A program made the translations under genes and the position numbers. Below are positions 1 through 8,380 of a stretch of 64,000 nucleotides of DNA, piece by piece. The stretch comes from Arthrospiribacter ruber (lineage in GTDB: Bacteria > Bacteroidota > Bacteroidia > Cytophagales > Cyclobacteriaceae). The notes beneath the pieces were generated by a model that saw only the letters and a list, made by a program, of their open reading frames with translations, ran no database searches and was not told the origin of the DNA. The stretch lies in contig NZ_RPHB01000003.1 in assembly GCF_019343195.1 (NCBI RefSeq), positions 434,001-498,000 of the forward strand, read 5' to 3'. The first letter of the stretch is position 1; each line of letters opens with the position of its first letter.

Positions 1-132
1 ATGACCTAGGAAAAGGATTTCAGCTCTTCTTGGTTCATCTTTTAGAAAGCTTTGTTTTTTTTCGGTACCACAACCGATCAGTGTGAGGGCAATCAGCAGG
101 AACATTCCGGCTGTTTTGATGGACTTTGTCAT
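1..132 (-). CDS. Lipoprotein, N-terminal fragment (possibly ThuA/heme-binding type)
   Basis: The window edge cuts this gene; only its first 44 codons are present, starting from ATG at 132. The protein begins MTKSIKTAG, then a hydrophobic stretch ending in the lipobox LIGC (Cys21), so it is a predicted lipoprotein of the cell envelope. The last visible residues, AEILFLGH, recall the start of the ThuA-like/heme-binding proteins common in Bacteroidota, but eight residues are too few to settle the family. It is divergent from the AraC-type gene at 275, so that regulator may control it; this rests on gene order alone. Confidence 0.6.
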   Translation of the reverse strand, partial: MTKSIKTAGMFLLIALTLIGCGTEKKQSFLKDEPRRAEILFLGH

Positions 133-274
133 TTGGGGTTTTTCAGTTAATCATTTGAGAACCTTAATTTCAGCCTTTTTACCTTCTTATTCTCCCTGTT
201 TTTTGATGGATTATGACTGTATTTTGATATGTTTTCGATTTAAAGTGATTATTTTGGATAAAATTAGCTAAGTA

Positions 275-1150
275 ATGAAGCATCCATTACAGAAATCAAG
301 GATTCCGGAAAGCAGGGCATTCCTAGTAAAAGAACTCAAAGCCCCCTATTTTGACAAGGACTGGCACTTTCATCCTGAATATCAATTGTTTTGGGTGATG
401 AAGGGAAAAGGGACCAGGTTTATAGGTGATCAGATGAAGCCTTTTAAGGAAGGAGATCTGGTCCTGACCGGGCCAAACCTTCCACATTTATGGAGAAATG
501 ACCAAGAGTATTTTGACAAATCATCCGGTCTGGAGACTCAAGGGATTGTGGTATATTTTCCTGATGATTTTCTGGGGGATACCCTTTGGGCAAAAGAGGA
601 GTTTGAGGATGTCAGAAATTTGTTGTTGCGTTCTGCCAGAGGATTGGAGATCCATGGGAAGACCAACCGAAGGATTCAAGTGATGATGAAAGAATTGATC
701 CGGGAAAGAGGAGCAAAAGGGATGGCCAAATTTTTGGAGATTTTGGACACCATTGCGCATTCGGAGGAATGTGAGGCGATTACCGCAGCCGGTTACATCA
801 ATACCAATAAAGAGTCCGAAAAGGACAGAATGAGTCAGGTGTATGAATTTGTGATGGAAAATTTCAGACAGAAAATCCTGCTGGCAGAAGTAGCCGCCAT
901 AGCCAATATGACCGAGAGTGCTTTTAGCCGGTACTTTACATCGAGGATGAACAAGTCCTTTTCAGAATTTTTAGCAGATGTGAGGATTGGGCATGCTTGT
1001 AAGCTGCTGCATGAAGCAGAAGCCAGTATCAGTCAGGTATCCTATGAGAGCGGTTTTCAGACCCTTTCCAATTTCAATAGGCAATTTAAGGAAAGGATGG
1101 GAGTGACACCGATGGTGTATAGAAGGGATTATTTGAAGACATTTAGTTAA
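275..1150 (+). CDS. AraC-family transcriptional regulator (cupin + HTH)
   Basis: This 291-residue protein is a predicted DNA-binding regulator. Residues about 25-80 form a cupin-like sensor (FHPEYQLFWVMKG and GDLVLTGPNLPH are typical strands). Residues about 185-285 hold the double helix-turn-helix of the AraC family, with the usual second-helix region SYESGFQTLSNFNRQFK and the ending MGVTPMVYRRD. Regulators of this build in Bacteroidota often control sugar or glycoside use; the ligand here is unknown. The gene is divergent from a lipoprotein gene at the window edge and is followed by an A/T-flanked hairpin that could terminate it. The ATG at 275 starts the sensor domain properly; no clear ribosome binding site is seen. 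Confidence 0.88.
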   Translation: MKHPLQKSRIPESRAFLVKELKAPYFDKDWHFHPEYQLFWVMKGKGTRFIGDQMKPFKEGDLVLTGPNLPHLWRNDQEYFDKSSGLETQGIVVYFPDDFLGDTLWAKEEFEDVRNLLLRSARGLEIHGKTNRRIQVMMKELIRERGAKGMAKFLEILDTIAHSEECEAITAAGYINTNKESEKDRMSQVYEFVMENFRQKILLAEVAAIANMTESAFSRYFTSRMNKSFSEFLADVRIGHACKLLHEAEASISQVSYESGFQTLSNFNRQFKERMGVTPMVYRRDYLKTFS

Positions 1151-1186
1151 AATACCTGCTTTGTCGGGTTAGAAAATGACAAGAAA

Positions 1187-1256
1187 AAACCTGCCAGGTT
1201 GTTTTTTTGAAATGATAAAAAACATATCTGTTTGGGCTTATAAACCTGGCAGGTTT
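1187..1256. repeat. Inverted repeat AACCTGCCAGGTT / AACCTGGCAGGTT
   Basis: A 14-base arm at 1187-1200 is repeated as its exact reverse complement at 1243-1256, 42 bases apart. Each arm is itself nearly palindromic. The first arm is preceded by A residues and followed by GTTTTTTT, so it could terminate the AraC gene ending at 1150. The form resembles REP-like intergenic elements. Confidence 0.6.
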
Positions 1257-1378
1257 GACCTAGTTTGCTAATTTGACAAAGTAGGAATAGAAATTTTGAT
1301 TATGCACTTAGACCCGAAAGCACAAAGAAATCACAACGAGAAATAATGTTTTTAACCCGCTAGAGCACCAACATAAAT

Positions 1379-1404
1379 CTCGGTTAGTGGAGACACTAAC
1401 CGAG
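1379..1404. repeat. REP-like hairpin 1 with GAGA loop
   Basis: A perfect 11-base-pair stem (CTCGGTTAGTG with CACTAACCGAG) closes on the tetraloop GAGA at 1390-1393. A sister hairpin with the same loop and the same closing bases lies 67 bases downstream. No ORF covers it. It looks like a dispersed palindromic element rather than a terminator, because no T-run follows on either strand. Confidence 0.6.
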
Positions 1405-1470
1405 GCAGGGAAATCAGATAATCCTATCCTGGCCGCATTATTTCAGGCCAGATATTAGCCAAACTTGAGC

Positions 1471-1492
1471 CTGTTGGTGGAGACACCAACAG
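1471..1492. repeat. REP-like hairpin 2 with GAGA loop
   Basis: A perfect 9-base-pair stem (CTGTTGGTG with CACCAACAG) closes on GAGA at 1480-1483. It shares the core GGTGGAGACACC-type architecture with hairpin 1 (there AGTGGAGACACT) and the trailing AGG. The whole stretch 1151-1551 has no gene and holds only these repeats. Confidence 0.6.
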
Positions 1493-1551
1493 AGGTAGAA
1501 ACACTGAGGACTATGTGAAAACTTTGTGGCCTTGAGTCTCTGTAATAAACA

Positions 1552-4137
1552 TTAATCAGCAGTTCCTGATTTGATCAATGAGCCAAAGAAGATGGCATTG
1601 AGGTACAGTTTGTTGGTGCCTAGCCAAATAGCTCTGAAGTTGGGACTATCCACAAAAGCTATTACTTTTCCTTGCCCTAAGGTCTTCACTTGCAGTGCAG
1701 CTGAGCCTTTGGCAAATTCAAGGTTTTCGGGATGGATATATCCGCTGGCCAGAGGATTCTCTGTATATATGAGTGGATTGGAATATGGGTTTTCCGCTGG
1801 TTTAAGGTATTGGTTGTCATTTCTGAAGCTGAAAATTTCAGACTTAGAATATCCGTATCCCAGTGGATGGGTAGTATCCAATTTAGCATTGAAAATGCTT
1901 CCTCTGGTGAGTCTAGCTCCCGTGTTTTTGACAAAGTCCTCGTAAGGCTTTACTTCTTTTTTGTTTTCCTCATCTTCTTTTCTAAAATCGAAAGAGACAA
2001 TTTTGTGCTTGTCTATCACTGAAAGGGCATTGCCTCTTGCGATCAAAGTGCCACCGGAAGAAATCCAGTTTTTCAGCTTACTGAAGTCTTTCTCATCCAG
2101 ATTGGTATAAGTGCCGTTTGGCATAGCAATCACAGTGTACTTACTCAAATCGGTAGATCTGATCCTTTCAGTAGGCAGCAAAGTAATGGCCATATCCATC
2201 CTTTGGTCCAAAAGGTGCCAAATCTCACCGGCTTCAAGGCTGTTCACACCTGTACTTACCAAAAGGGCAAGCTTTGGCTCCTGAAGAACATCTATGTTGG
2301 GAGAGCCAAGATTGATCCCCCCTGTAAGCCCGCTCGAAATGCCGTGAACAGTAATGCCATTTTCTTCTGCCAGCTTTTTAAGGTCATTGTACAATTTTGA
2401 TCGGGCATCATCTTTTGCATCTCTTTTGGTACTCACGATGATGCTTCCTTTTTGTAATTCTTTGTCTTTTCCAAGTTGGAAAGGCTCATGTGCTACCCTT
2501 ACCAGATGACCATCTTTGAGCATTTGATAGGCCAGTTTAGGTGCATAGTAGTCACTCCACTCAAAAGCAAAAGCGAGGTCTTTTTCTTCGGCAAGCATTT
2601 CGCCATTTTTGGGCTTGTCTTCTTTTTCCAGTTTGGTGACATTGGCCACGTTCAGAATCCTGCTGCTCATGGCCATGTGTTCTAAGTTAAAAGACATAGG
2701 CATGGACCAGGCAGAGACATCATAGAACAGGCTGTCCTGAAATTCTGTTCTGCTTTCGAAAATTGCCCGGATCAAATTGTACTGAGCCTGCTTGAGAGGA
2801 ACGATGTACGATTTTTCTTTATGAAAATCCACACTGTTGATTGTGATATCCTCATTGAGTTTGAATACTTCAATGTCATGCTGAAGGATCATTTCTGCCA
2901 AATGAAAACTTCTTGCAGCATCGTCTTTACTGCCGAATATGTAGGCTTGATTGCTGTCGGAAGAAGCTTCCCTGATCGACTCCTTGTAATAATCGTGCAT
3001 GAACTTCACTATTTCTTCCCGCATTTCTACTGCGGCATCAAAGGAACTGAGGCTGGTTCTGAATTGATTTCTTATGGTAAAGGAAAAAGGAAGAGGACCA
3101 TAATCACTTTCCTGCAAGTGACCTCTTGAAGATGCCTGCTCAAAAAGAATTCCTATAGACCCTTGTATGTCGGGATAGGTGGAACCATATCCAAAATAAT
3201 ATTCGTCAAAACTCTCTTTGGTATGGTACAAAGAACCTATTTCATCCAGTGCTTTTGCATGGTACTTGGCTATTCTATCGGTCAGTTCTATATTTTTCTT
3301 TGGGGTCAAAGGGTGATCTCTGCTGGGGATTCCCGGTTGGAAAAAGTATGTGGAGTTGGTTCCCATTTCATGGTAATCCAGATAGATGTTGGGTAACCAA
3401 TCCTGAAAATGTTTGACCCTGTTTTGTGATTCAGGGTGCTGTACCAGAAGCCAGTCCCTGTTTAGGTCAAACCAATAATGATTTCCTCTTCCACCAGGCC
3501 AGGCTTCGGAGAGTTCTCTGTTTTCTTTATCTCCATTAAGATTGTATGAGCGGTGAGAATTGACCCATGTGGAATATCGGCTGTAACCGTCCGGGTTCAA
3601 TGCCGGATCTATCATGATGAGGATGTTTTCCAGATCTTCTTCTATTTCATTTGCAGCTACAAAATGGTAGGCGGCTAATATAGCGGAATTGATGGCGCTT
3701 GCCTCATTTCCATGCACAGAATAGCCTGCAGCCATTATTAGTGGCATGGATTTGTAGTCGATGGCTGCATCTGGATCTCTTAATTTTTTCCTGTCACTTT
3801 TGATCTGATCCAAATTGGTGATATTGCCCGGAGCACTGACAGTAAGGACTGCTTGAGGTCTTTTTTCATAGGTAAGGCCTATGGTCTCAAAGTGGGCTCG
3901 GGGAGAATTTTCTGATAATGTTTCAAAATACCTCAGAATCTGCCCGTAATCAGCATTCCATTCTCCTACCTGAAATCCAAAGAATTCTTCTGGAGTAGGG
4001 ATATTTTCGTTGTAAGAGTATTTTTCCGGCAGGTAATAAGATAGCGGAATATCAGCAGTGAGTTCAGGGCTTCTTTGGGCCCAAGCTAAGTTGGCACTGA
4101 GCAAGAGGCAAAGACAAAGGGTAAATGAATATTTCAT
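1552..4137 (-). CDS. Secreted M14-family zinc carboxypeptidase
   Basis: This 861-residue protein has a cleavable signal peptide (residues 1-20, ending AWA-Q), so it acts in the periplasm or outside the cell. The M14 domain spans about 60-400: zinc ligands His142 and Glu145 in HGNE, a substrate-binding region NPDGYSRYSTWVNSHR followed by DLNRD, third zinc ligand His256 in DYHEMG, and a likely catalytic Glu333 in ILFEQ. The remaining 450 residues include a glutamine-amidotransferase-like fold region (LLVSTGVNSLEAGEIW, GGTLIARGN) often seen in large Bacteroidota M14 proteins. It probably trims peptides for nutrition; the specificity cannot be read from the sequence. It stands alone between the repeat spacer and glmS. 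Confidence 0.9.
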   Translation of the reverse strand: MKYSFTLCLCLLLSANLAWAQRSPELTADIPLSYYLPEKYSYNENIPTPEEFFGFQVGEWNADYGQILRYFETLSENSPRAHFETIGLTYEKRPQAVLTVSAPGNITNLDQIKSDRKKLRDPDAAIDYKSMPLIMAAGYSVHGNEASAINSAILAAYHFVAANEIEEDLENILIMIDPALNPDGYSRYSTWVNSHRSYNLNGDKENRELSEAWPGGRGNHYWFDLNRDWLLVQHPESQNRVKHFQDWLPNIYLDYHEMGTNSTYFFQPGIPSRDHPLTPKKNIELTDRIAKYHAKALDEIGSLYHTKESFDEYYFGYGSTYPDIQGSIGILFEQASSRGHLQESDYGPLPFSFTIRNQFRTSLSSFDAAVEMREEIVKFMHDYYKESIREASSDSNQAYIFGSKDDAARSFHLAEMILQHDIEVFKLNEDITINSVDFHKEKSYIVPLKQAQYNLIRAIFESRTEFQDSLFYDVSAWSMPMSFNLEHMAMSSRILNVANVTKLEKEDKPKNGEMLAEEKDLAFAFEWSDYYAPKLAYQMLKDGHLVRVAHEPFQLGKDKELQKGSIIVSTKRDAKDDARSKLYNDLKKLAEENGITVHGISSGLTGGINLGSPNIDVLQEPKLALLVSTGVNSLEAGEIWHLLDQRMDMAITLLPTERIRSTDLSKYTVIAMPNGTYTNLDEKDFSKLKNWISSGGTLIARGNALSVIDKHKIVSFDFRKEDEENKKEVKPYEDFVKNTGARLTRGSIFNAKLDTTHPLGYGYSKSEIFSFRNDNQYLKPAENPYSNPLIYTENPLASGYIHPENLEFAKGSAALQVKTLGQGKVIAFVDSPNFRAIWLGTNKLYLNAIFFGSLIKSGTAD

Positions 4138-4219
4138 GATATGGTCGGGTAAATGATTGCGACCACAAAATGCATCAGAAGCTTCTAAGAGAAAATACCC
4201 TTGGTGTAAAAATTTGAAT

Positions 4220-4250
4220 AAAAAAGGGAACCGTTCGGCTCCCTTTTTCT
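4220..4250 (-). terminator. Rho-independent terminator of glmS
   Basis: Read on the minus strand, AGGGAGCC, loop GAAC, GGTTCCCT (4244 to 4225) forms an 8-base-pair stem with one G-U pair. A T-run follows, 20 bases past the glmS stop codon. Confidence 0.8.
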
Positions 4251-4266
4251 CAAATATATTTAGGTT

Positions 4267-6108
4267 TTATTCTACTGTTACTGATTTGGCCAGGTTCCTT
4301 GGCTGATCCACATTACAGCCTCTCATTACCGCAATGTGGTAAGAAAGCTGCTGAAGCGGAACTACTGCAATTAATGGAACAAATGCTTCTTCTGTTTCAG
4401 GGATTTCGATGACATGGTCTGCCATTCCTTTTACTGCAGTATCACCTTCGGTGACCACCGCAATGATCTTTCCTTTTCTGGCCTTTACTTCCTGAATATT
4501 GGATACCACTTTTTCGTATGAAGAATCTTTGGTTGCAATGAATACCACCGGCATTTCTTCATCAATCAAGGCGATAGGCCCGTGCTTCATTTCAGCTGCA
4601 GGGTATCCTTCGGCGTGGATGTAGGAAATTTCCTTCAGCTTCAAAGCGCCTTCCAGAGCCACAGGGAAATTGTATCCCCTACCGAGATACAAGAAGTTTC
4701 TGGCATCTTTGTACTCTTTGGCGATTTCTTTGATTTTATCATTGAGCTTCAAAGCTTTTTCTACTTTAGATGGAATGGTTTCCAACTCACCCAATAGCTG
4801 CATGTACCTGTTTTCAGGTAAAGTACCTCTTTTGTACCCCAGCTTCAAAGCCATCATGGTGAGTACTGAAATCTGGGCAGTAAAGGCCTTGGTGGAGGCT
4901 ACTCCGATTTCCGGTCCGGCGTGGGTGTAAGATCCTGCATGGGTGGTTCTTGGGATAGAAGAACCTACTACATTACATACGCCGAAAATGGTCGCTCCTT
5001 TGGATTTGGCCAGTTCGATGGCAGCTAAAGTATCAGCTGTTTCACCTGATTGGGAAATGGCTATGATAAAATCCTTATCACTGATGACAGGATTTCTGTA
5101 CCTGAACTCAGAAGCATATTCCACTTCAACAGGGATTCTGGCAAATTCCTCGAAAAGATATTCAGCCACTAAGCCTGCATGCCAGGAAGTACCACAGGCA
5201 GTAATGATGATCCTGTCGGCATTTTGGAATTTGTTCATATAATCCCTTAATCCTCCAAGTACCAGCCTGCCGTTTTGTGCATCCAGTCTTCCGCGCATAC
5301 AGTCAGCGATAGAACGCGGCTGTTCGTTGATTTCTTTGAGCATGAAATGTTCGTAACCACCTTTTTCGATGGCTTCGAGCTCCATTTCGAGCTGATTGAT
5401 GTAGGGGTTCGTTTCTACGTTTTCAATCGTCTTGATCTGAAGTTTACCGTCACGGATAACTGCAATCTCATAGTCATCCAAGTAGACGACCTGATTGGTG
5501 TATTCAATGATAGGTGTTGCATCGGAAGCAAGAAAATACTCGCCTTCACCCACTCCTATGACCAAAGGTGAACCCTTTCGGGCCGCTATTAAAGTGTCAG
5601 GTTCTTCCTTGTTCATCAATACAATGGCATAAGCACCTACAACTTTGTGCAGGGCCAATCTTACCGCCTCTTCGAGACTACAGTCATTGTTGACATAGAT
5701 GTCTTCGATGAATTTGATGAATACCTCTGAATCAGTTTCTGAGTGAAACTTGTACCCCTTATTGATGAGGTCGGTTTTTAGTGTGTCGTAGTTTTCTATG
5801 ATCCCATTGTGGATCATAGCAAACATCTCATTGGAAGAATAATGAGGGTGAGCATTGACGTCATTAGGCTCTCCGTGTGTGGCCCATCTGGTATGCCCTA
5901 TTCCTATTTTGGACTGTAAGCTTTCTTTGGAAGACAGGTGGTTTTCCAATTCTGATACTTTTCCTTTTTTCTTGTAAATGCTAAGACCTTCAGGGTTGAG
6001 CAATGCCACGCCGGCACTGTCATAACCTCTGTATTCCAGCCTTTTGAGTCCTTTAATGATAATGGGCAAAGCTTCCTGCTGCCCTACGTAAGCTACGATT
6101 CCGCACAT
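4267..6108 (-). CDS. glmS: Glutamine--fructose-6-phosphate aminotransferase (isomerizing)
   Basis: GlmS makes glucosamine-6-phosphate from fructose-6-phosphate and glutamine, the first committed step towards UDP-GlcNAc for peptidoglycan and LPS. The 613 residues match the usual length. Cys2 in MCGIVAYVG is the glutaminase nucleophile once Met1 is removed. GHTRWATHG and the HNGIIENY segment belong to the class II amidotransferase domain (about 1-225). Two SIS sugar-isomerase domains follow (about 290-420 and 460-590; SQSGETADT and GYNFPVALEGALKLKE), and the protein ends in the canonical NLAKSVTVE. It is monocistronic, with its own promoter-like motif and terminator. The predicted leader is only about 13 bases, so there is no room for a glmS ribozyme. 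Confidence 0.97.
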   Translation of the reverse strand: MCGIVAYVGQQEALPIIIKGLKRLEYRGYDSAGVALLNPEGLSIYKKKGKVSELENHLSSKESLQSKIGIGHTRWATHGEPNDVNAHPHYSSNEMFAMIHNGIIENYDTLKTDLINKGYKFHSETDSEVFIKFIEDIYVNNDCSLEEAVRLALHKVVGAYAIVLMNKEEPDTLIAARKGSPLVIGVGEGEYFLASDATPIIEYTNQVVYLDDYEIAVIRDGKLQIKTIENVETNPYINQLEMELEAIEKGGYEHFMLKEINEQPRSIADCMRGRLDAQNGRLVLGGLRDYMNKFQNADRIIITACGTSWHAGLVAEYLFEEFARIPVEVEYASEFRYRNPVISDKDFIIAISQSGETADTLAAIELAKSKGATIFGVCNVVGSSIPRTTHAGSYTHAGPEIGVASTKAFTAQISVLTMMALKLGYKRGTLPENRYMQLLGELETIPSKVEKALKLNDKIKEIAKEYKDARNFLYLGRGYNFPVALEGALKLKEISYIHAEGYPAAEMKHGPIALIDEEMPVVFIATKDSSYEKVVSNIQEVKARKGKIIAVVTEGDTAVKGMADHVIEIPETEEAFVPLIAVVPLQQLSYHIAVMRGCNVDQPRNLAKSVTVE

Positions 6109-6127
6109 AAGTAAAAATTTTGAAAAT

Positions 6128-6160
6128 CAAATCTAAAGTTTTTTTATAAAACCTAACAAA
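6128..6160 (-). promoter_or_regulatory. Bacteroidota-type promoter of glmS
   Basis: On the minus strand TTTG (6160-6157) is followed after 21 bases by TAGATTTG (6135-6128), a perfect match to TAnnTTTG. The -7 element ends 19 bases before the glmS ATG. Confidence 0.5.
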
Positions 6161-6209
6161 AAACAGTCCGATAAATCCACTTTTAATAAAAAGTGGTATC
6201 GGACTGTTT
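6161..6209. repeat. Long interrupted hairpin next to the glmS promoter
   Basis: A 13-base-pair perfect outer stem (6161-6173 with 6197-6209) and an 8-base-pair inner stem (6177-6184 with 6189-6196) are separated by a 3-base bulge and closed by the loop AATA. A/T runs lie on both sides. On the minus strand it ends in a T-run immediately before the glmS promoter, as an insulating terminator would. It could also be a mobile-element remnant. Confidence 0.6.
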
Positions 6210-6251
6210 GACTTTTTTAATAATTAAAATTTACATTTTTTTTATAAAAAT

Positions 6252-6380
6252 ATATGATTATCCGCTTACTTACTAGTAGAACCTAAATAATGGAACAAAC
6301 CTATGATTTCAAGCCAATATCAATGAATATCCAATATCTATTAGTATCGGGTTAATCTAGGATCTTATTTGATTTGGTTA
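6252..6380. repeat. Imperfect direct repeat, copy A
   Basis: Blocks shared with copy B (7865-7980): a 16-base identity beginning ATATGATTATCC (6252-6267), a 26-base identity beginning TGAATATCCAATATC (6324-6349), and a weaker match after it (TCTAGG, then T-rich sequence). Copy A lies upstream of the orphan lipoprotein gene at 6492. Confidence 0.7.
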
Positions 6381-6445
6381 GTGGTATAATTGCAGATATG
6401 CATATAAAAATAAAACGAAAAAATAGTAAAATAAAAAAATAAAAA

Positions 6446-6453
6446 TATATTTG
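6446..6453 (+). promoter_or_regulatory. Candidate -7 element of the orphan lipoprotein gene
   Basis: TATATTTG matches the Bacteroidota -7 consensus TAnnTTTG and lies 38 bases before the ATG at 6492. No TTG is present at the expected -33 distance, and the region is very AT-rich, so a chance match is possible. Confidence 0.3.
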
Positions 6454-6491
6454 TATCGTTTATAATATTTATTATTAAAATCTATAGCACT

Positions 6492-7574
6492 ATGAAAAAA
6501 ATTGTTGTTTTATTGTTGATAGTAGTATGTGGTTGTCAATTAGACAATTCAATAGATACTACTTTTGATAATTCTGAAACCCATGAAGAATCTATTCTTT
6601 CAAGGGTGAAATTTTCAAATTCCAGATTAGTTGTAAAGGATTATGAGACTTTGAAAGAATTAATCAATTATGTAAGCAGTATGTCACCTTTGGAGTATAG
6701 GAGGTTTGTCAATTCGTTTCCTTCCTTTGAAACAATGTATGATTTGTATGATTTATTAACTGATCTAGAGAATATTGAATCCGATAAATTATTTGATAAT
6801 TATCAAAAAACTGGAGTTTTTCCAGAAGTGATTCATCCTGAAATACCAATTAACAGTTCAAAAACGTTGGAATATTTGGATTATTTATATTTTTATGATG
6901 ATGGAGGGTTTATACCATATGCCAGTACAATAATTCCGCTAATAGAATTGGTGCTTAATAATAAAGGAGAGATTATAATTTCTGATGAATTAGTGACTTT
7001 TTCAAAATCAAAATTTCAAAATTCTAAATTGAATGAAAATATTTCAATAAATAGACTTGAGAATACTAATTCATTAAGCCCAGTAACGATCAATGGAACC
7101 GAAACAAATGGAAATAATAGAATTACTTATTCAATTTTATTTGAATCTCCGATTTCTTCTAGTTTTATAAGATTATCAGGAAATGTTTTAGTTCGAAATT
7201 GGAGAAAAGGCTTTTTTGGTTGGAATACAAGAAATACAAAAAGTCTCAAAATTGAAGGTAATCTCAGATATAATGTTGAACTGGGAATATCAAATTTTCC
7301 TTGTGTGGAAGAATGTAATTATCCTGGGTGTACACCTGGTAATGTCTGCGCGGTAGCCCAAAGGCTTAATAGTAATTATAATGACTTAGACATAAGTTCA
7401 AATGGTAATGATGTAAAACAATTATCATTTAATTTTGTCTTGCCACAACATGGTAATTGGACTGGATTTGTTACATCAGCGACTAATCGAAGAAATTTTT
7501 CAACAAATTTAACATTACGAGGTCCCAATCAGCTCTCAGTTAATATACCACATTTCAGTAGTCCATTATTTTAA
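6492..7574 (+). CDS. Orphan lipoprotein of unknown function in a repeat-flanked AT-rich island
   Basis: I do not recognise this 360-residue protein beyond its being a lipoprotein: residues 1-14 are a signal peptide and VVCGC puts the lipid-bearing cysteine at about residue 13 or 15. An N-terminal part (about 35-110) reads as a helical segment with the pattern RLVVKDYETLKELINYVS, seen in several Bacteroidota lipoproteins of unknown function. The C-terminal 150 residues look beta-rich, with four cysteines (PCVEECNYPGC and NVC) that could form disulfides. Codon choice is strikingly AT-rich (Asn, Ile, Lys and AT-ending codons), unlike the neighbours, and the gene sits between direct repeats. Acquisition by transfer is a fair inference. 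A terminator follows at 7654. Confidence 0.75.
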   Translation: MKKIVVLLLIVVCGCQLDNSIDTTFDNSETHEESILSRVKFSNSRLVVKDYETLKELINYVSSMSPLEYRRFVNSFPSFETMYDLYDLLTDLENIESDKLFDNYQKTGVFPEVIHPEIPINSSKTLEYLDYLYFYDDGGFIPYASTIIPLIELVLNNKGEIIISDELVTFSKSKFQNSKLNENISINRLENTNSLSPVTINGTETNGNNRITYSILFESPISSSFIRLSGNVLVRNWRKGFFGWNTRNTKSLKIEGNLRYNVELGISNFPCVEECNYPGCTPGNVCAVAQRLNSNYNDLDISSNGNDVKQLSFNFVLPQHGNWTGFVTSATNRRNFSTNLTLRGPNQLSVNIPHFSSPLF

Positions 7575-7653
7575 TCCTAGCACAGGGTTATATTAAAATC
7601 TTGTCAATTTAACGTATGGAAAGCTTGAAAACTTAAGAAGTGAAATTATTGAG

Positions 7654-7688
7654 AACCGGCCTGAAAAATATCTAGGCTGGTTTTTTTA
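7654..7688 (+). terminator. Rho-independent terminator after the orphan lipoprotein
   Basis: AACCGGCCT (7654-7662) pairs with AGGCTGGTT (7674-7682) with one G-U pair, followed by a run of T to 7687. It lies 80 bases after the stop codon. Confidence 0.75.
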
Positions 7689-8380
7689 TTTGGATTGCTC
7701 TAAAAAAAGATCAATACTATTAACTTTTGAAATTTTAATCCTTCCCACTATAATTAATCGATTTATTAGAATCGCTTCCTGTTTGTTGGCCGAGGAAGTT
7801 GGGCAATAGGTTGTTAGGGCAGTTTTTAAGTTCAACTAGGTCAGAGATCAATTATATTTTTGAAATATGATTATCCGCTTTCTTACCAAAAGAACCTTAA
7901 AAGTGGTATAAATCTATGAATATCCAATATCTATTAGTATCGATTTGGTCTAGGCCCTTTTTAAATTAGCTAAGACTAATTACTGATATATTTTACAATT
8001 AATGTAGTAATTGTTTAAAATTAACTTAGCTTACTTCCGAGAACCATTTTATACTCAACTCTAATGTAGATCTTTTTTATCTCGTCAATAATAGTCAACA
8101 GTTTTAAGCTTTTATTCTTTAGAAATATATAGATCCCAAAAGACAAGCTATTTAATTAGAAAGTTTCTGGTAAGTTTAATTTGTTTAGATAGTAATATAA
8201 ATTAAATAAACAAAATTAACTCGTAATCCTGATTTTTAGGTTGATTAAATATTTACGTAGTTTTTATTCCTGAACTAATATCAATTCCATGGATTTTCGC
8301 CTCCATAGTTACTGTTCTTTACTATCCTTGTGGAATGCTTTGTTCCAATTATATATTTACCAATTTTATCCTTAATGTGG
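7689..8380. other. Gene-free AT-rich stretch
   Basis: No credible ORF is seen on either strand. The stretch holds direct repeat copy B and, beyond it, about 400 bases without recognisable signals up to the DUF4270 gene stop codon. No hairpin with a T-run is seen right after that stop codon on the minus strand, so the DUF4270 transcript may run into this stretch. Confidence 0.5.
7865..7980. repeat. Imperfect direct repeat, copy B
   Basis: Second copy of the repeat at 6252. The 16-base block is at 7865-7880 and the 26-base block at 7917-7942. The spacing between the blocks is shorter than in copy A (36 against 56 bases), so the copies have diverged by an indel. Confidence 0.7.

Noticed and set aside
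6109-6160. glmS ribozyme or riboswitch upstream of glmS
   Set aside because: The promoter-like motif leaves a leader of about 13 bases, and no ribozyme-like fold or core sequence is seen.
7690-8380. Degenerate transposase or second island gene
   Set aside because: All six frames are broken by frequent stops and no stretch reads as a known transposase; only repeat copy B is supported.
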